DNA of 64,000 bases from Paramecium tetraurelia. Lineage: Eukaryota > Ciliophora > Oligohymenophorea > Peniculida > Parameciidae. Below the pieces are notes generated by a model. The model had not been told where the DNA came from, ran no database searches, and was given only the letters and a program-made list of their open reading frames with translations. Numbering within the stretch: the stretch's first letter is position 1; each line of letters opens with the position of its first letter. Below are positions 25,096 through 36,463 of the stretch, in pieces. The translations under genes were made by a program, and so were the position numbers. The DNA is taken from assembly GCF_000165425.1 (NCBI RefSeq), contig NW_001799555.1, positions 308,450 to 372,449 of the forward strand. The letters are read 5' to 3'.

Positions 25096-26500
25096 TCATA
25101 TAAGCTCAATCTCAATTTTTTTCTCCATATCATTAAACACCAATACGCCTGGAAAAGCAGTTTAACTGTTTTGGAACGTTAACCCCACCAAAGCACAGCT
25201 AACACTTCCAACTTTAAATTTAGTAGTGGGCATGATTATTACTTTCAAATAACTATGATGATTAATAATATTGAATGTGCTTGATAATGAATTGTTGTCT
25301 GTGCCTGGCAAAAAGTATTTGACTTACGCTTTTGTTTTATTCAAACTCTCACTATTCAGTAAATAGAAGCAATTGTCATGAATCAAAGAAAAGTCAATAT
25401 CTTTCTTATTAGGAACACTGAAACAATAATTTCTTATTTGTTTGATTTAAGTCACTGAAATATTTAACTCAATAAGGGAACCAATCCCTTATAAGTTAGC
25501 TTATCTTAAATCTGCAAGCAAGATTTGTGAATCAAATATTTCGCCTATCTAAGTTAATTCATTTAATTCAGGAATTTTAATCTTCTCATTCATTTCAACA
25601 TTCTCATTTATTTGGTCTTCTACAATTATCGAGCCTTGATCTAGTTTAAAAAATAATAAGATTTGCATACTTCCAATCATCAATAGATTTCTTTGACATT
25701 TGAATAATCTCGAGCTTCCCAATAATGTATATCCAGGCATTTCTGCAATATAAAATATGGGTTCTTTCTAATTTTAAAATTATTGAAGGCTTCCTCGATA
25801 TAATTAGGATACGTTTTCTTGTTAAATAATCAAATAAATGAAATTATTAATCAAAGTGACCTCACTTATTTTAACTGAGTCACAATCTTTATTCTCCAAC
25901 TTAATGCAATTGTTTTTATCAGTATTATCATAGATATCAAATTCAAATTTTAATTTTAAAAGGTGATAAAATAGAATTAATTTAAAATTAATAATCCCTA
26001 TTAAAGTAGGAGTTGTATTTCGGAAGCTTCCACGATAGATTTGAAAGATTTCATTATTTCTCTAATTTATAGACACTTCTTACATCTGCATTCAACTTCT
26101 CAATAAATTCCAAGGATAACTTATTGTTATTAAGCATTTTTGAATTGAATTCCTGTTATAATTTCAATACATCCTGTTACTAGCTAATTAATGAATGAGT
26201 GAAAGTTGATTTCTACATCCTCAACATCTATTGAGTGGATTTCTCAACAACCCATTAGGTTTCATCATCTTTTAATTCATTTTACATGTAAGTCACATCT
26301 AATTACAACTGACCCTTAATATGACAAACAGGACAAACAACTTATTTTGATTCATCTAACTACAATTCATTTTATATTTGGGGGTCCAATTCATAAAAAT
26401 TAAATTAGCAGGCCTTACCCATATGGTAATAGGGGGCTTTAAGGGAATCAAGGGTTAATTGCGAGGAATTCTGAATAATTCTATAATCCTTGTTTTTCAT
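25096..26500 (-). CDS. Unknown protein with CxxC motif, 460 aa
   Basis: At first sight two genes, but a perfect 22-nt GTA...TAG intron at 26062-26083 joins them in frame and gives 460 codons. The N-terminal part has KACQFNFYELDPQ and a CPVCHIKG knuckle (about residue 75), then a short coiled coil (residues ~100-165). Downstream, the phrase YRGS appears twice (IYRGSFRNTTP and LYRGSLQQF). The rest is globular and beta-like with no membrane span. One zinc knuckle, a coiled coil and a beta-rich end recall TRIM-like layouts, but no SPRY signature is visible, so this is not a firm assignment. If the intron is not used, the first part would stop as a 149-aa protein at 26051. Confidence 0.65.
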
Positions 26501-26579
26501 TAAGGAAGCAATAAAAAATTAATTATAATCATTATAAAATTGCTAAAAATGGAAAATCCTTTTATATTTGTATATTTAA

Positions 26580-27725
26580 TCATATGTCTTTAATGAATTT
26601 AAAATTATCAGGCTCCTTAAGGGCCCTTAATAAATTTTGTCTATACTTTAAATGCCAAGCTGTGTTTGAAATACGTGAATTATATACATAAGCAACAGAT
26701 TGGTTTTTTAGGAAATACTAGCTAAGATTTAGAATAACGATATACCTTATGATTCGAAATACTCTATTGAAATCAGGATTCTTTCCTCCGTCAACCCATA
26801 AATCTCTAAGTTATTTGATATTTGTCATTTAATTCTTCTTGGTTTTCAATAACTAAACAAAGCTATCATATTGGTCCTTCTTCATGAATCCTAAAATCAG
26901 TTCTTCGTTATTAAGAATATATGAGATGATTGCTTTTGAGAAATTCTTGGTAATGTTCTTTGTATCGTTCACTTTCGATCCTTTCTTTTTTCTACTAATC
27001 TTATATGAATCAGAACTCTCTTAAAATACGCATCTTTTTCTAGTCGTACGTTTGCCAATTTTGATTACTTTTTTGTCATCCTTATTTTAATTCCAACTAC
27101 TCTCACTCATATTAACTACTTCGCTTTCACATGAGTCTTCCTTGATAAGCAATTTCAACTCTTCTTTTTTAAAATGGTTTAAGTTGGTATTCGTCTGTTA
27201 TTTTTAAATTGAAGGTGGTCTAATGATAAATTGGGATGGAGAATTAATTTGAGTGACCTTAATCTATCTATCCAAACTCTTGTTCGAATATGGCGGTAAT
27301 TCGTTTTGTTGTGGTTGTTGTTGGAATGGATAAAATGATTATCTGGGTGAGTTAAAAAAATAAGACATCATGGGAGTGATTTGTCTATTTTAGGATTGAA
27401 AGACATCAAAGGGTTTGTGGATTAGTTTGCTATCAAGAGAACTATTGACAAATGGTCCTCTCAGATTGTTCAACATAAAATCATTGTTGCCATCAAATGA
27501 TACTCGTTGGGATATATCAAAAGTAGTATATTAAGGGTTGAAAAATAAGTTGTTAGATAATGGTTAATCAGATGACAACTATTGGACCTGGGGATCAAGT
27601 GAACTTTAGACTCTCAATCTATACTATCTTATGGGATCGAACGAAGCATCCACTGAGGCAATATCTGAAGGCTTTGCAATATAAGGAGTGAATGACTTTG
27701 CATTTTTCTTTATTCCTTCGGACAT
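26580..27725 (-). CDS. Unknown protein, likely nuclear, 373 aa
   Basis: One intron (26722-26745) gives 373 codons. The first ~180 residues are disordered, rich in Ser, Gln, Asn and Pro (PFQQQPQQNELPPY). A basic patch follows (KVIKIGKRTTRKRC, SRKKKGSKV) that could act as a nuclear localisation signal. The C-terminal ~110 residues look folded and helical (FSKAIISYILNNEELILGFM, then LRDLWVDGGKNPDFNRVFRI). I do not recognise that domain. No signal peptide or membrane span. The start is the first ATG after an AT-rich 50-bp gap from the next gene. Confidence 0.72.
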
Positions 27726-27775
27726 ATTTATTTATATGATATAATGATAAAAAATAAAAGAAAAATGTTGATAAT

Positions 27776-28316
27776 TCAAATAGTTTGATGATTATGCCCT
27801 GATTTTAATGTTACGATTTCTCGTTGTAATTTAGCAATGTATTACAGAAGGACTCTTTCTCTGTTGTTATACGAATCCAAAATGAGTTTCATCTTATTAT
27901 AAATAGCCTAAAATTATCTATTAAGTCTCTAATTTTAATAAGGGTTCTTCTTTCTAATTTTAACTTGGGAATCCCCTAATTCTGAATAATCTATAGATCT
28001 TGTAATGTGTTTTGGATCTATAAATTTTCTGTATATTTTAGATGATTGCATAGTCGTTGGTTGTTGAGACTAAGAAAATCGAGGTTTACGATCCTGAACT
28101 GTATCTACACTTTTAGCCCTAGTTTTAGAATTGAAAAGGATACTGGAGTGAAATCATTGCAGGCGTTTGAATTTTAATTGCTGCACTATATTAAGATCTA
28201 GGTTTCACTTCAGGTACCTTTTCAGAATCGATAGTTTTAGACATCCAATCAGAAATCGTAGCATATCGTTGTCTTACTTTGAATCGTATATCATCATCAT
28301 AGTTCTTCAATTTCAT
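27776..28316 (-). CDS. Small unknown basic protein, 171 aa
   Basis: A 25-nt intron (28119-28143) joins two exons in frame, giving 171 codons. The N-terminus is MKLKNYDDDIRFKVRQRY. The middle is Ser/Gln/Arg-rich, and the C-terminal ~60 residues form a basic coiled coil (FQAIYNKMKLILDSYNNRE, LLQYIAKLQREIVTLK). No enzyme motif. The start faces the Skp1-like gene across 51 bp, so both probably share a promoter region. Confidence 0.7.
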
Positions 28317-28367
28317 TTTCTGTCTTTATAATTAATCTTGTATAAAACAGAAAAATATTAATTAGGA

Positions 28368-28923
28368 ATGAAAATATAGATCGAAGGTGCCCTGTTTGAT
28401 TTGCATCCGTAATTCAAAGTTCATTCTGATTTGTTGAATCAACTATACGATCCTAGATCTTAGGAAGTAGGACTCCCTATTTAAATTAGCCAATTTAATT
28501 GCAAAGTCAATATGTCAATAAGGAAATTTGGAAGATTATTGAAACCTACTATGTGTTGAACAACTTTAAGCCCATGCAAACCGAAGTCAATTGTAATTGA
28601 TTTAAAATATGGGAAAAGGTGATGACGAAAGCAAAGTATTTGCACCTCAAGATTTAGAAGTACTCAGAATGATAAAGAATTCAAACATATCAATTCATTA
28701 GTTTCTATTGGCAGCCAGATATCTAAATTTACCTGCGTTTTAGGGTGTAATCATTAGGACATTATTAGATCTGTTAATTAGTAAGTTGGCTACAGAATTT
28801 TATGTTGATGTTACTAAACCAAAACAATCTCTTGAAAATCTATGTAAGAAATACCCTTAAGTGCCTGTGGTCACTAAAGAAGAAATCAAATAATATAATT
28901 AAGTGTTGTAATACTTAATTTGA
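28368..28923 (+). CDS. Skp1-like protein, 168 aa
   Basis: Two introns, 28467-28489 (GTA...TAG) and 28593-28618 (ends AAG), give 168 codons, about the length of Skp1, the adaptor of SCF ubiquitin ligases that holds F-box proteins. The order of elements fits Skp1/BTB folds. There is an N-terminal strand MKIQIEGALFDLHPQF, a short PIQL (like the VPLPNV region), then VNKEIWKIIETYY (helix before the acidic linker) and a linker with DDES. Next comes IHQFLLAARYLNLPAFQGVI, corresponding to the Skp1 stretch that packs on the F-box, and finally VVTKEEIKQYNQ near the end. Similarity is weak by eye and it could be another BTB-fold member. Convergent with 28947-29568, 23 bp apart. Confidence 0.5.
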
Positions 28924-28946
28924 GAATGCATTTTCAATCCAATTGT

Positions 28947-29568
28947 TCAATAATAGCCATATCGTGTGCTGTTCTTAAAACTTTAGTCCATGTTATTTTT
29001 TCTATACAGTTGACTTGCATTCTACTAAACCTAAGGTCTTGTGGCTTATTATTAAAGTGTTTTGTAATAGTTTTAAATGATCTTTGATGATCCCAACCCC
29101 GAAAAATCACTCTGGTGAGTTTCCCTATTTATTAACAACATTCTAATACTTAAATTGTTTGAATCTCATGTATTCTACGTAGTCTTAATAATCCTATTGA
29201 TCCTCAACTTTCTCATGGCGAATCGGTTGTTGATACTGATATTAAGGTTGCTATTGATATGGATCATAATATTGATTTGAATAATTCCAATAAGGAGGTG
29301 GTCTGATTCATAATATAATCTTACTAATAATATTGTTATGGTGGATCAGTATTTACATGCATTCTATTCATAATACTTTTTGCTTAAAAGCATACTCCAT
29401 GAATATCCCTTGCCAACGATTAAACAGTTGCTTATCATATATTTATTTTATACGTTCCTAAGGTTTCTCTTCTTCTTCTTCTTCCTCTTCTTCCTCCTCT
29501 TCCTCATCTTCTTCCTCTTCCTCATAATCTATACATAACAACTATTTCATACCTTCTTCGTCACTCAT
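28947..29568 (-). CDS. Acidic, Gln/Tyr-rich small protein, 172 aa
   Basis: Four introns (29529-29552, 29364-29395, 29303-29324 ending CAG, and 29125-29149) give 172 codons. The N-terminus MSDEEDYEEEEEDEE continues as an almost pure Glu run, encoded by the GAA/GAG repeat at 29467-29524. A Tyr/Gln/Pro-rich stretch follows (QQYYQ, PPPYWNYSNQYYDPYQQQ) and a basic Gln-rich tail. The composition suggests an intrinsically disordered protein, perhaps nucleic-acid or chromatin associated; that is only a compositional guess. Confidence 0.65.
29467..29524. repeat. Imperfect trinucleotide (CTT/CTC) repeat
   Basis: A pyrimidine-rich imperfect CTT/CTC array on the plus strand, reading GAA/GAG on the minus strand. 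It lies wholly inside the coding sequence of the acidic protein and encodes its Glu tract, so it is a coding low-complexity repeat rather than an intergenic microsatellite. Confidence 0.85.
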
Positions 29569-29875
29569 TTATTATAAAAATAAATATAATACAATCAGTT
29601 TAATAATGTACCTTTAAAATTACTTAAGAACCCACCTTAAAATTATGCATAAAATCATATAGATGATTTTAATAGAATCAGCATCGATGAATATCTTAGA
29701 CTCTTTTGATTATTATTAGTATAATAAATATAATTTTCAACACTCTCTTCTAATCTTAAAATCTATTGATTGGTTAGTTCTTCTCATAAAAACTTTAGTT
29801 ATACAGTCATAAATAGAATAGAATCAACCACAACTTTGTTTTAAATATAACTATTTTTGTATTAATTATATTTGT
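29569..29875. promoter_or_regulatory. Divergent intergenic, 307 bp
   Basis: AT-rich gap between two outward-pointing genes. It must carry both promoters. No element can be named, and no open frame of note is present. Confidence 0.4.
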
Positions 29876-31686
29876 ATGAATCAAAGTGATGATAATTTTC
29901 AATGGTCTTACAATGATCACAATCTTCTCTATAAAAAGTGGCGTGGACCTATTAATTCGATGCACAGTTAACCACTAATTAAAATTGAAGTTGACCATAA
30001 ACCAAAAATGATGTTGCAATTACCTGATGTATTCATGACAACTAGATAAAATTAATAAAAAGTAACTGAACCTTAGAATCTAGCAATCCTTTAGTGAAAT
30101 TCCAAAAAAAAATAGAAAATCAAGTTAAGTAAGTTTGAACAGTTTAGAGGTTTCTCCTAAAATTACAAAAATGAATTAAAATAAAAAAGATCAAAAAAAA
30201 TATAAAGATCTTTCAGAGTTATAAAAGAGTCATTGTCAATTTAAGTGATTATTATAACATATTCCAATAGAAAATCACTTAATAAAGTAAAGAAATCGCA
30301 CTTAGGTGACAATAATTGTGAGATCAATACAATTCATCCAAACTCATCCTTCTACTTAAATGGGGTCAAATTACCTTACAGTTTGTACATTATCAACAAG
30401 AATCGTTAAATGGCCATTGCTAATTTAATAAATCAAGCAAATCCACATGCTTATGAGTAATCGTAACAGTAAATCTAAATGATTGACAACTAAATCAAAT
30501 AAGTTCGTAATATTGGCCCTTATTTCAGGGATCGAAAATCAGAGCAAATAAAAATTGAAGGACTACAGAAGTCGATCTTACTTGCAAAATGCTTATTATT
30601 CAATGTTATGTGTGAACTCTGATTCCAAGAAGAGGTTGAAGAAGATCATACATCGGCAATTCCCTTAAGAGTCTCGTTTCTAGCAGTTATGAACAAAATT
30701 ATATTATATTTATATTAATATTTGTTAATAATGATAACTACGCCTAATTGCATTGAATCTAAAATTTATGAAGCATAAAATAGCACTCAAACACTAAAAT
30801 CAGAACAAGAGGAATTCAAATAAATTTTACTAAAATTATGGATTTAGACATCAAAATCCTTTAATGAAGACTTTGAAGAAATCTTGTAACTTGCTATCAA
30901 TTCAGATATCAAAGATGTCGTGAATTCTATACTTATTATTGAAGAGGCAAGACTAGAGCAAATTATAGTATAAAATAATTTTATATTTTTAAGACCGATA
31001 GGTAATAGATTTAAATTCTTAAAGATGAAATCCAAGCCTTGTAATAATAGAATAGTCTTAATTCTGTAAATAATGAACTAAGAGAGGCTCAACAATAATA
31101 CAGACAATTGAGTGAGTTAGTAATTCAATTAAAATAATCAAATGAAGAGAAAGAGCATTAAATTTTGGAATAAACTAAACTTAACTAATAACTATAGATT
31201 GAACTCAATTTATTTACATCTTAAATAACTAACTTATCATTAGCTTTGGTTTAGTCTAAAGAAGAAAAAATATAATATATGGTATAATCCTAAAAAGAAA
31301 TTAAAAAATTAATGGTGAAAGATCTACAACAAAGCAAAATGATCTAAGCTCTTTAGATCCAAATAATTGAATTGGAAACTTTGGTAAAATAGACAAGTCA
31401 ACGAAACTCAGTTGAATCTTCAAATCATTAGATCTCCCAAACTTAACGGGAAGAAGATCAAACCAGACTACTAAGTTGTTCACCAAGTACAATTTCAACA
31501 TATATTAAGGAACAACTCATATTGATTTTTCGAAAATTGTTTTATAAAGTCTCCAAAACAAAAAAACTGAAATGGTCTCAGGGTAATCGCTTTCCTAAAT
31601 TCCATACAGATTTGGAAAATGATAATCATATCTATAATTGTTTAATAATGATATTTTATAGATCTATCTTTTAAAATTTAAAATGA
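29876..31686 (+). CDS. Coiled-coil protein with in-frame TGA, about 579 codons
   Basis: Introns at 30062-30083, 30245-30270 and 31002-31024 (the last ends AAG) keep one frame over 579 codons. A single TGA at 30620-30622 interrupts it, between LFNVMCEL and FQEEVEEDHTSA. The bases after the TGA are GC-richer than intergenic DNA and clearly coding, so this is unlikely to be a real gene end. Residues about 360-520 form a Gln/Glu/Lys coiled coil (EIQALQQQNSLNSVNNEL). The N-terminus is basic and disordered. Alternatives: a nonsense mutation, a readthrough codon, a TGG-to-TGA sequence error, or two adjacent genes with the second starting at an ATG near 30690. Function unknown. Confidence 0.6.
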
Positions 31687-31803
31687 GGCCAGTATTAGAT
31701 CGGATGGTATTTTCAACATTTATAAACTGAATTAAAGAAATAAATAGAAGAATAGAAGACTTTGTAAGAAATTTTAATTATTTTCTTATTATTATATAGA
31801 GAT

Positions 31804-33917
31804 TCACAATAATTTATTCATTCCCTTCTAATAAGGTTTTAATTCTATTTAATATTTTTACTTTTTATTTAAAATTACAACATCATCTTCTTTTTTTATA
31901 GGTTTTCTTTTCTTAGCACCTTTCTTCCCTTTATTATCTTACTTTTCTTCCACCTCTTCATCTTCCTGTTCATCTTAACCAAAGATACTAGTTTATGTAA
32001 AACCATTCTTAGGCAAAGAGTCATCCTCTATAATAATTGGAGATTCTTATTAAAAATTTTCTTTTTTCTACAACTAAACTTAATTTGAAGGCATCAAAGT
32101 AGCATTGGATTTACTTACTTAATTTATATTAGTCTTAGCTATGTCAATTCTAAAATCTTCCTGGAATTTAGTAAACATCTAGCTTATATCAAGTCCAAAA
32201 TTAGTGCAATATAATTATTCACATTTAGTTGTACCATCAAAATTTTTAATGATTGAATCTCGAATCGAAAATATCAGAGAATCTTAATATTCTCTTTGCT
32301 TTTTCACAATTTATAATATTCTGTTATTATACTATGGTACGATGTTGTCTTTAAATTTCTCAATTGTCTTCGGATACAAATCATTGAATAGATTGGTCTT
32401 CTCCTTATTGGTTGATGATAAAAAGTTATCGAGTATATTTAAGAAGTCTCCTTATTCTATGATTTAGAAGTTTTATTGATACAACTTAGTCGATAGCTTA
32501 AAATATGAGATTTATAATTACCATATTTGAGAACTCATTCATCATATGTTAGTTTTGGGAATTAACCTCCACTTTGCTTTTTAAGATATTATCAAATTAT
32601 TGATTAAGTAATTATGCTTGTTCTTTTCTTTTTTATATCTAAGCTTATAGATTTGATTTCTTCTCCCAAAATTTAAATATTTAATCTGGATTGGAGACTC
32701 TATCAGCGAATTTAGTTTCAATATATCTCATTCTCATTATTTCAAATCCAGAATATTCTACTTTAATTCTGAGCAATGGCTTTTTCTATCTAAATGAACT
32801 GGTTTAATAGTAATTTACTAATTCCTTTTCAACAAAGTCAAACAGTAATTTTTCAGCAATCTCCTAATTACTAAGATTTTAATTATTTTCTGCAGTCTTT
32901 ATCAATTCACTTAACTCTACACTCTTATAAATCATAGGTCTATAGCTTTTTTCAAGTTTAATGCTTTCAAATTTCATTTGATTCTTTGTAAGTGTAAACA
33001 ACCCTGCTTATTTAATTAGAGATTCATATTCTATTATAGACGTCGCAACAGTACTTCCTGGATAAAACACTTAATAGTGCTCACAAGTATCTAAGGTATA
33101 GATTCTATGATAAAATCAATTAAAAATATTACGCTTCGTGTTCATGACCCCAAATCAAAAGATCAATTTTATATTTTTTAAAATAAAGTGGATCAATAAA
33201 ATTCCTTTCATCCTAAAAATGATTGCCTTTATATTTGTTCTGGTGAATGATTAGAATATTAAAATTATTTTCGTCCAATGAATCCAACACCAATTTTCCC
33301 TCATTTATTATTTTGTGTAATTAGTAATCCTTCATATAACCTAAACCATAGAGTGCAATCTTTTAATTATTCTTAACAAGAACAATTGGTTTTATACAAA
33401 CATTTGATTAATCAGTGATTTTTCCAATATAATTTAAATATTTTGATTCATGTAGTATATCTAAGATGGACACACTTTCATTTCTTTCGGTGACAATATC
33501 GTCATGATTACCATTGATTATAAAGATTGGTAATTGCACATTAAAGTTAGAACAACTAAAATTAGGTTAATAATTGAGTGAATTGACTTCCATTTAAATT
33601 CCGCCAAAATTATCTCCAAACACATGTCTCTGAAGGATATCAACACATTTGAGTAAACAATGTTCTGTAGGATGTTTCTCGTGAAATAAATCCCTTATTT
33701 TAGACACAAATGATACCCTCCCAATATAACAAAATCTACATTTTATTGTGAAGCTATTTAAAGGACTTCCTCGAAAGCATCAAAAGCATCTTAATATCTA
33801 TTTGACTTTGGTCCCACATTTTCATTTGCTCCAAGATGATTATCTGAAGCAACTAAAAACTTAGATATAATTGTGAAAGTCAAATACTTTGATGAATTGA
33901 TTCCTATTGATTTACAT
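31804..33917 (-). CDS. MRE11: MRE11 double-strand-break repair nuclease, 669 aa
   Basis: MRE11 is the Mn-dependent nuclease of the MRE11-RAD50 complex that processes DNA breaks, in ciliates also relevant to meiosis and genome rearrangement. Phosphoesterase motifs appear in order: FLVASDNHLG (motif I; Asn replaces the usual Ile), VILGGDLFHE (motif II), INGNHDD (motif III), IHQNKYKG, and IWGHEHEA (motif IV). A capping-domain region and a region like RLRVEY follow (LLRIKVEYSGFE), then an acidic/basic tail with KKGAKKRKPIKK. Four introns fit: 33860-33887, 33694-33716, 33105-33132 and 32497-32521. Three of them end AAG, and all are forced by conserved residues. The CDS is 669 codons, typical for the family. 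Start MQINRNQFIKFLVASD is directly before motif I. Confidence 0.93.
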
Positions 33918-33972
33918 AAATAATAAAATTTTTAGAATCGAATAATAATGATAAATAAAAAAGTGCAATAAA

Positions 33973-35030
33973 TCACAGTTTATTATTACCTTTTAAGTTA
34001 TTAAGCCTTTTATATTATTCGCTATCCTACTTGTAAGAGGTGAGATTTCTAAATATTTGATAGATAAGAATAATACCCAAAATTGATAATATTTTCATTT
34101 CCTTTGTTTATTTGGTTAGGTTGATCAAGAATAAGTTGTTATCTAATGAGTTATATGGATTCTTCATTTCTTCGAGTGATTTATTCCAATTACTCTAGTT
34201 TTTGGAGAGATTGATAGCCATACTAAAACTATGGATGAATCAATTACATCTTATTATTTTTTGCTTTCGCTCATGAAATCACAGAGCTGATGCTGTATAT
34301 TTCTATTGAATTAATCTAATTAATCTTATCTCATTTTAATGGTATTTATATCCTTTTACATTTTATTCATTTGCAGTTCCATTCGTCTATAAGATTCCTA
34401 TTATTCAAGGTTCAACTTCTTTTTGCTATCTCCCTTAAGTAGAGTATTGAATAATGAACTTGATAACTCGATTTTAGACTTTTAATGTTGATCAGAATTT
34501 TGTTTATGACTATTCAATTTGCTCCCATTTAATTCAGCTCTATTCCTGTCAGGTGTCAGACTGGAACTGTCATTTTTATTATTAGATTAAGATATGATTT
34601 AACTATGTCTTTTTTGTAGTTCATTCGTGAAGCTAAGTTATTTATTTTTATCCTATGCATCACTATTTAATGTTTTTTGAGTTATTTCCTTGATGGGATG
34701 ACTGCTTTTAATCATATATTAGATTTATGAAATGAGATTAGAGCAAGTGCCCTGGTTTTTTAGGTTTTCCTTCTATTCTTAGGATCTATTGTTTTTGTTA
34801 CTTGAATCAATCATTTGAGTCTTTTTGGCTGATTGCATTGATTATTCTGTTGATGATGCAATGTCAGTCTACTCTGGAATTTAGAATAGCACATTGCCAA
34901 AGCTTTGATTCTTTTGCATTATTTTGTGCGTATTATTTTCTTCAAGCAATCCTGAAATTTTGGAAGTTATAATTTGTTAGAAATCATTATTGGACAATGC
35001 CCTTCTGTGATTATTTTTTGGCTTATTCAT
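33973..35030 (-). CDS. Tail-anchored-like unknown protein, 342 aa
   Basis: One intron (34195-34223) gives 342 codons. Residues 1-240 are hydrophilic and low-complexity, rich in Ser, Asn, Lys and Gln. A short coiled coil follows (YRRMELQMNKMQKDINTIKM). Near the C-terminus lies one hydrophobic segment, MKILSILGIILIYQIF, followed by about 30 polar residues. This fits a cytosolic protein anchored to a membrane by its tail. No family recognised. It faces the stomatin-like gene across 49 bp. Confidence 0.7.
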
Positions 35031-35079
35031 TCAAATTCAAAATAAATAATAATCGATTATATATATATTAGATTAAATA

Positions 35080-36150
35080 ATGTTTGGATATAAACTCTTC
35101 ACTATTGTAAGAGAAAAAACTGTTGTCATCGTAGAACAATTAGGAAAATATAACAGAACCTTGCAACCTGGATTGAACATCCTAATTCCACTCATTGACC
35201 GAGCAGCATACACCTAATCCCTAAAAGAAGAAATCCTCCCAATTGAAAAACAATAAGTTATAACAAAAGATAACGTTGCCATCCATCTTGATGGAATTGC
35301 ATTCATTCGTATTATCGATCCATTTAAAGCATCCTATTAAGTACCTCGCTCTTTTCATTTAAATAGGTTAGTGAACCTTAAAATGCAATCAAATTGTTGT
35401 GTCAAACCATTCTCAGATCAGAAATTGGTAAATTGAAATTAGATCAACTACTACAAGAACGTGCTGCCTTGAATCGTGCACTGTAAAGTGGTCTAAGTAA
35501 AGCTGCAGCCGAGTGGGGATACACTAGTTTGGGCGTTGAAATACTACAAATTGAAATACCTGAAGAAATCAGAGCTTCAATGCAAGCCTAAGTCGTAGCT
35601 GAAAGAAATAAAAGAAGAGAAATCTTAGAAAGTGAAGGCAAATAAATTAGTGAAATCAATATTGCTACAGGTGCAAAAACTGCTGCCATCAAAATTGCTG
35701 AAGGAGATGCAGAAGCCGTTAGACTTGTTTCTCAAAATGAAGCTAAAGCCTTGACTTAAATTAGTGAAGCTCTATAAGAATAATCTAAAAAAAGAGTCTT
35801 GGATTATATTCTTTTATAACATTACTTAAAAGGATACTCAAGCATTTTGAAATCATCCAAGGTTGTAGTTGTCCCTAAAGCAAAAGAAGGATAAGGAAAT
35901 GACTTTATGAGTTTGGCTGCTATGATGATGTTTAATAATTAAAATTCTCCAGTCCAGAAAATCATCGAAGTTCCCTCTAAGCCAAGTGATGGAATTAGTA
36001 ATTCTTCAGTTTCATAATCAGAAATAAGTAAATTGACTTAAGACCAATTGGATAATCTTATTAAAAAGAATGTTTATTATAATGATCCCAGGTAGTTATT
36101 TAAATATTCCTAGGCTCTATTCAGATGATGAAGAAAAAAGAACATTTTGA
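35080..36150 (+). CDS. Stomatin-like SPFH-domain protein, 340 aa
   Basis: SPFH/band-7 proteins form ring-like scaffolds on membranes; the closest type here is stomatin-like protein 2, usually mitochondrial. The N-terminus has VVIVEQLGKYNRTLQPGLNI and the family signature follows through AFIRIIDPFKASYQ, TILRSEIGKLKLDQLLQERA and LNRAL. A helical tail (AERNKRREILESEGKQISEI, AEGDAEAVRLVSQNEA) continues to a conserved C-terminal segment (HYLKGYSSILKSSKVVVVPK). Two introns, 35341-35366 and 36092-36113, give 340 codons. No long transmembrane span precedes the SPFH domain and no clear mitochondrial presequence is visible, so location is uncertain. Confidence 0.88.
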
Positions 36151-36463
36151 GTATTAAATAAATAAAATAAATTATAAATATCCTTAATTAAAAAAACTCT
36201 AAATTCAATTAATTAGATATATAGGATATTCGACATCAAACATTAAGAAATATATAATTCGGTTATGGATCTCCTTCATTTTATAAACTAGGAAAATTAA
36301 ACTTTACTATACATATGAAGTTTTAGATTCTATATTTCATTTTATTATTTTTAAATAATTGATGACAAATAAAATTATTCTATAATTTAATTTAATAGAA
36401 ATAGAATCAATTATTATTGGAATCTATAATATTAAGGATAATGATAATTTAATTGATTATATA
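36151..36463. other. Intergenic, 313 bp, nothing recognised
   Basis: Very AT-rich spacer between two plus-strand genes; no reading frame, repeat or RNA gene could be supported. Confidence 0.5.

Noticed and set aside
28368-28600. Frameshift in the Skp1-like gene
   Set aside because: A 23-nt GTA...TAG intron at 28467-28489 restores the frame exactly.
29290-29330. Frameshift in the acidic protein gene
   Set aside because: A 22-nt intron ending CAG at 29303-29324 accounts for it.
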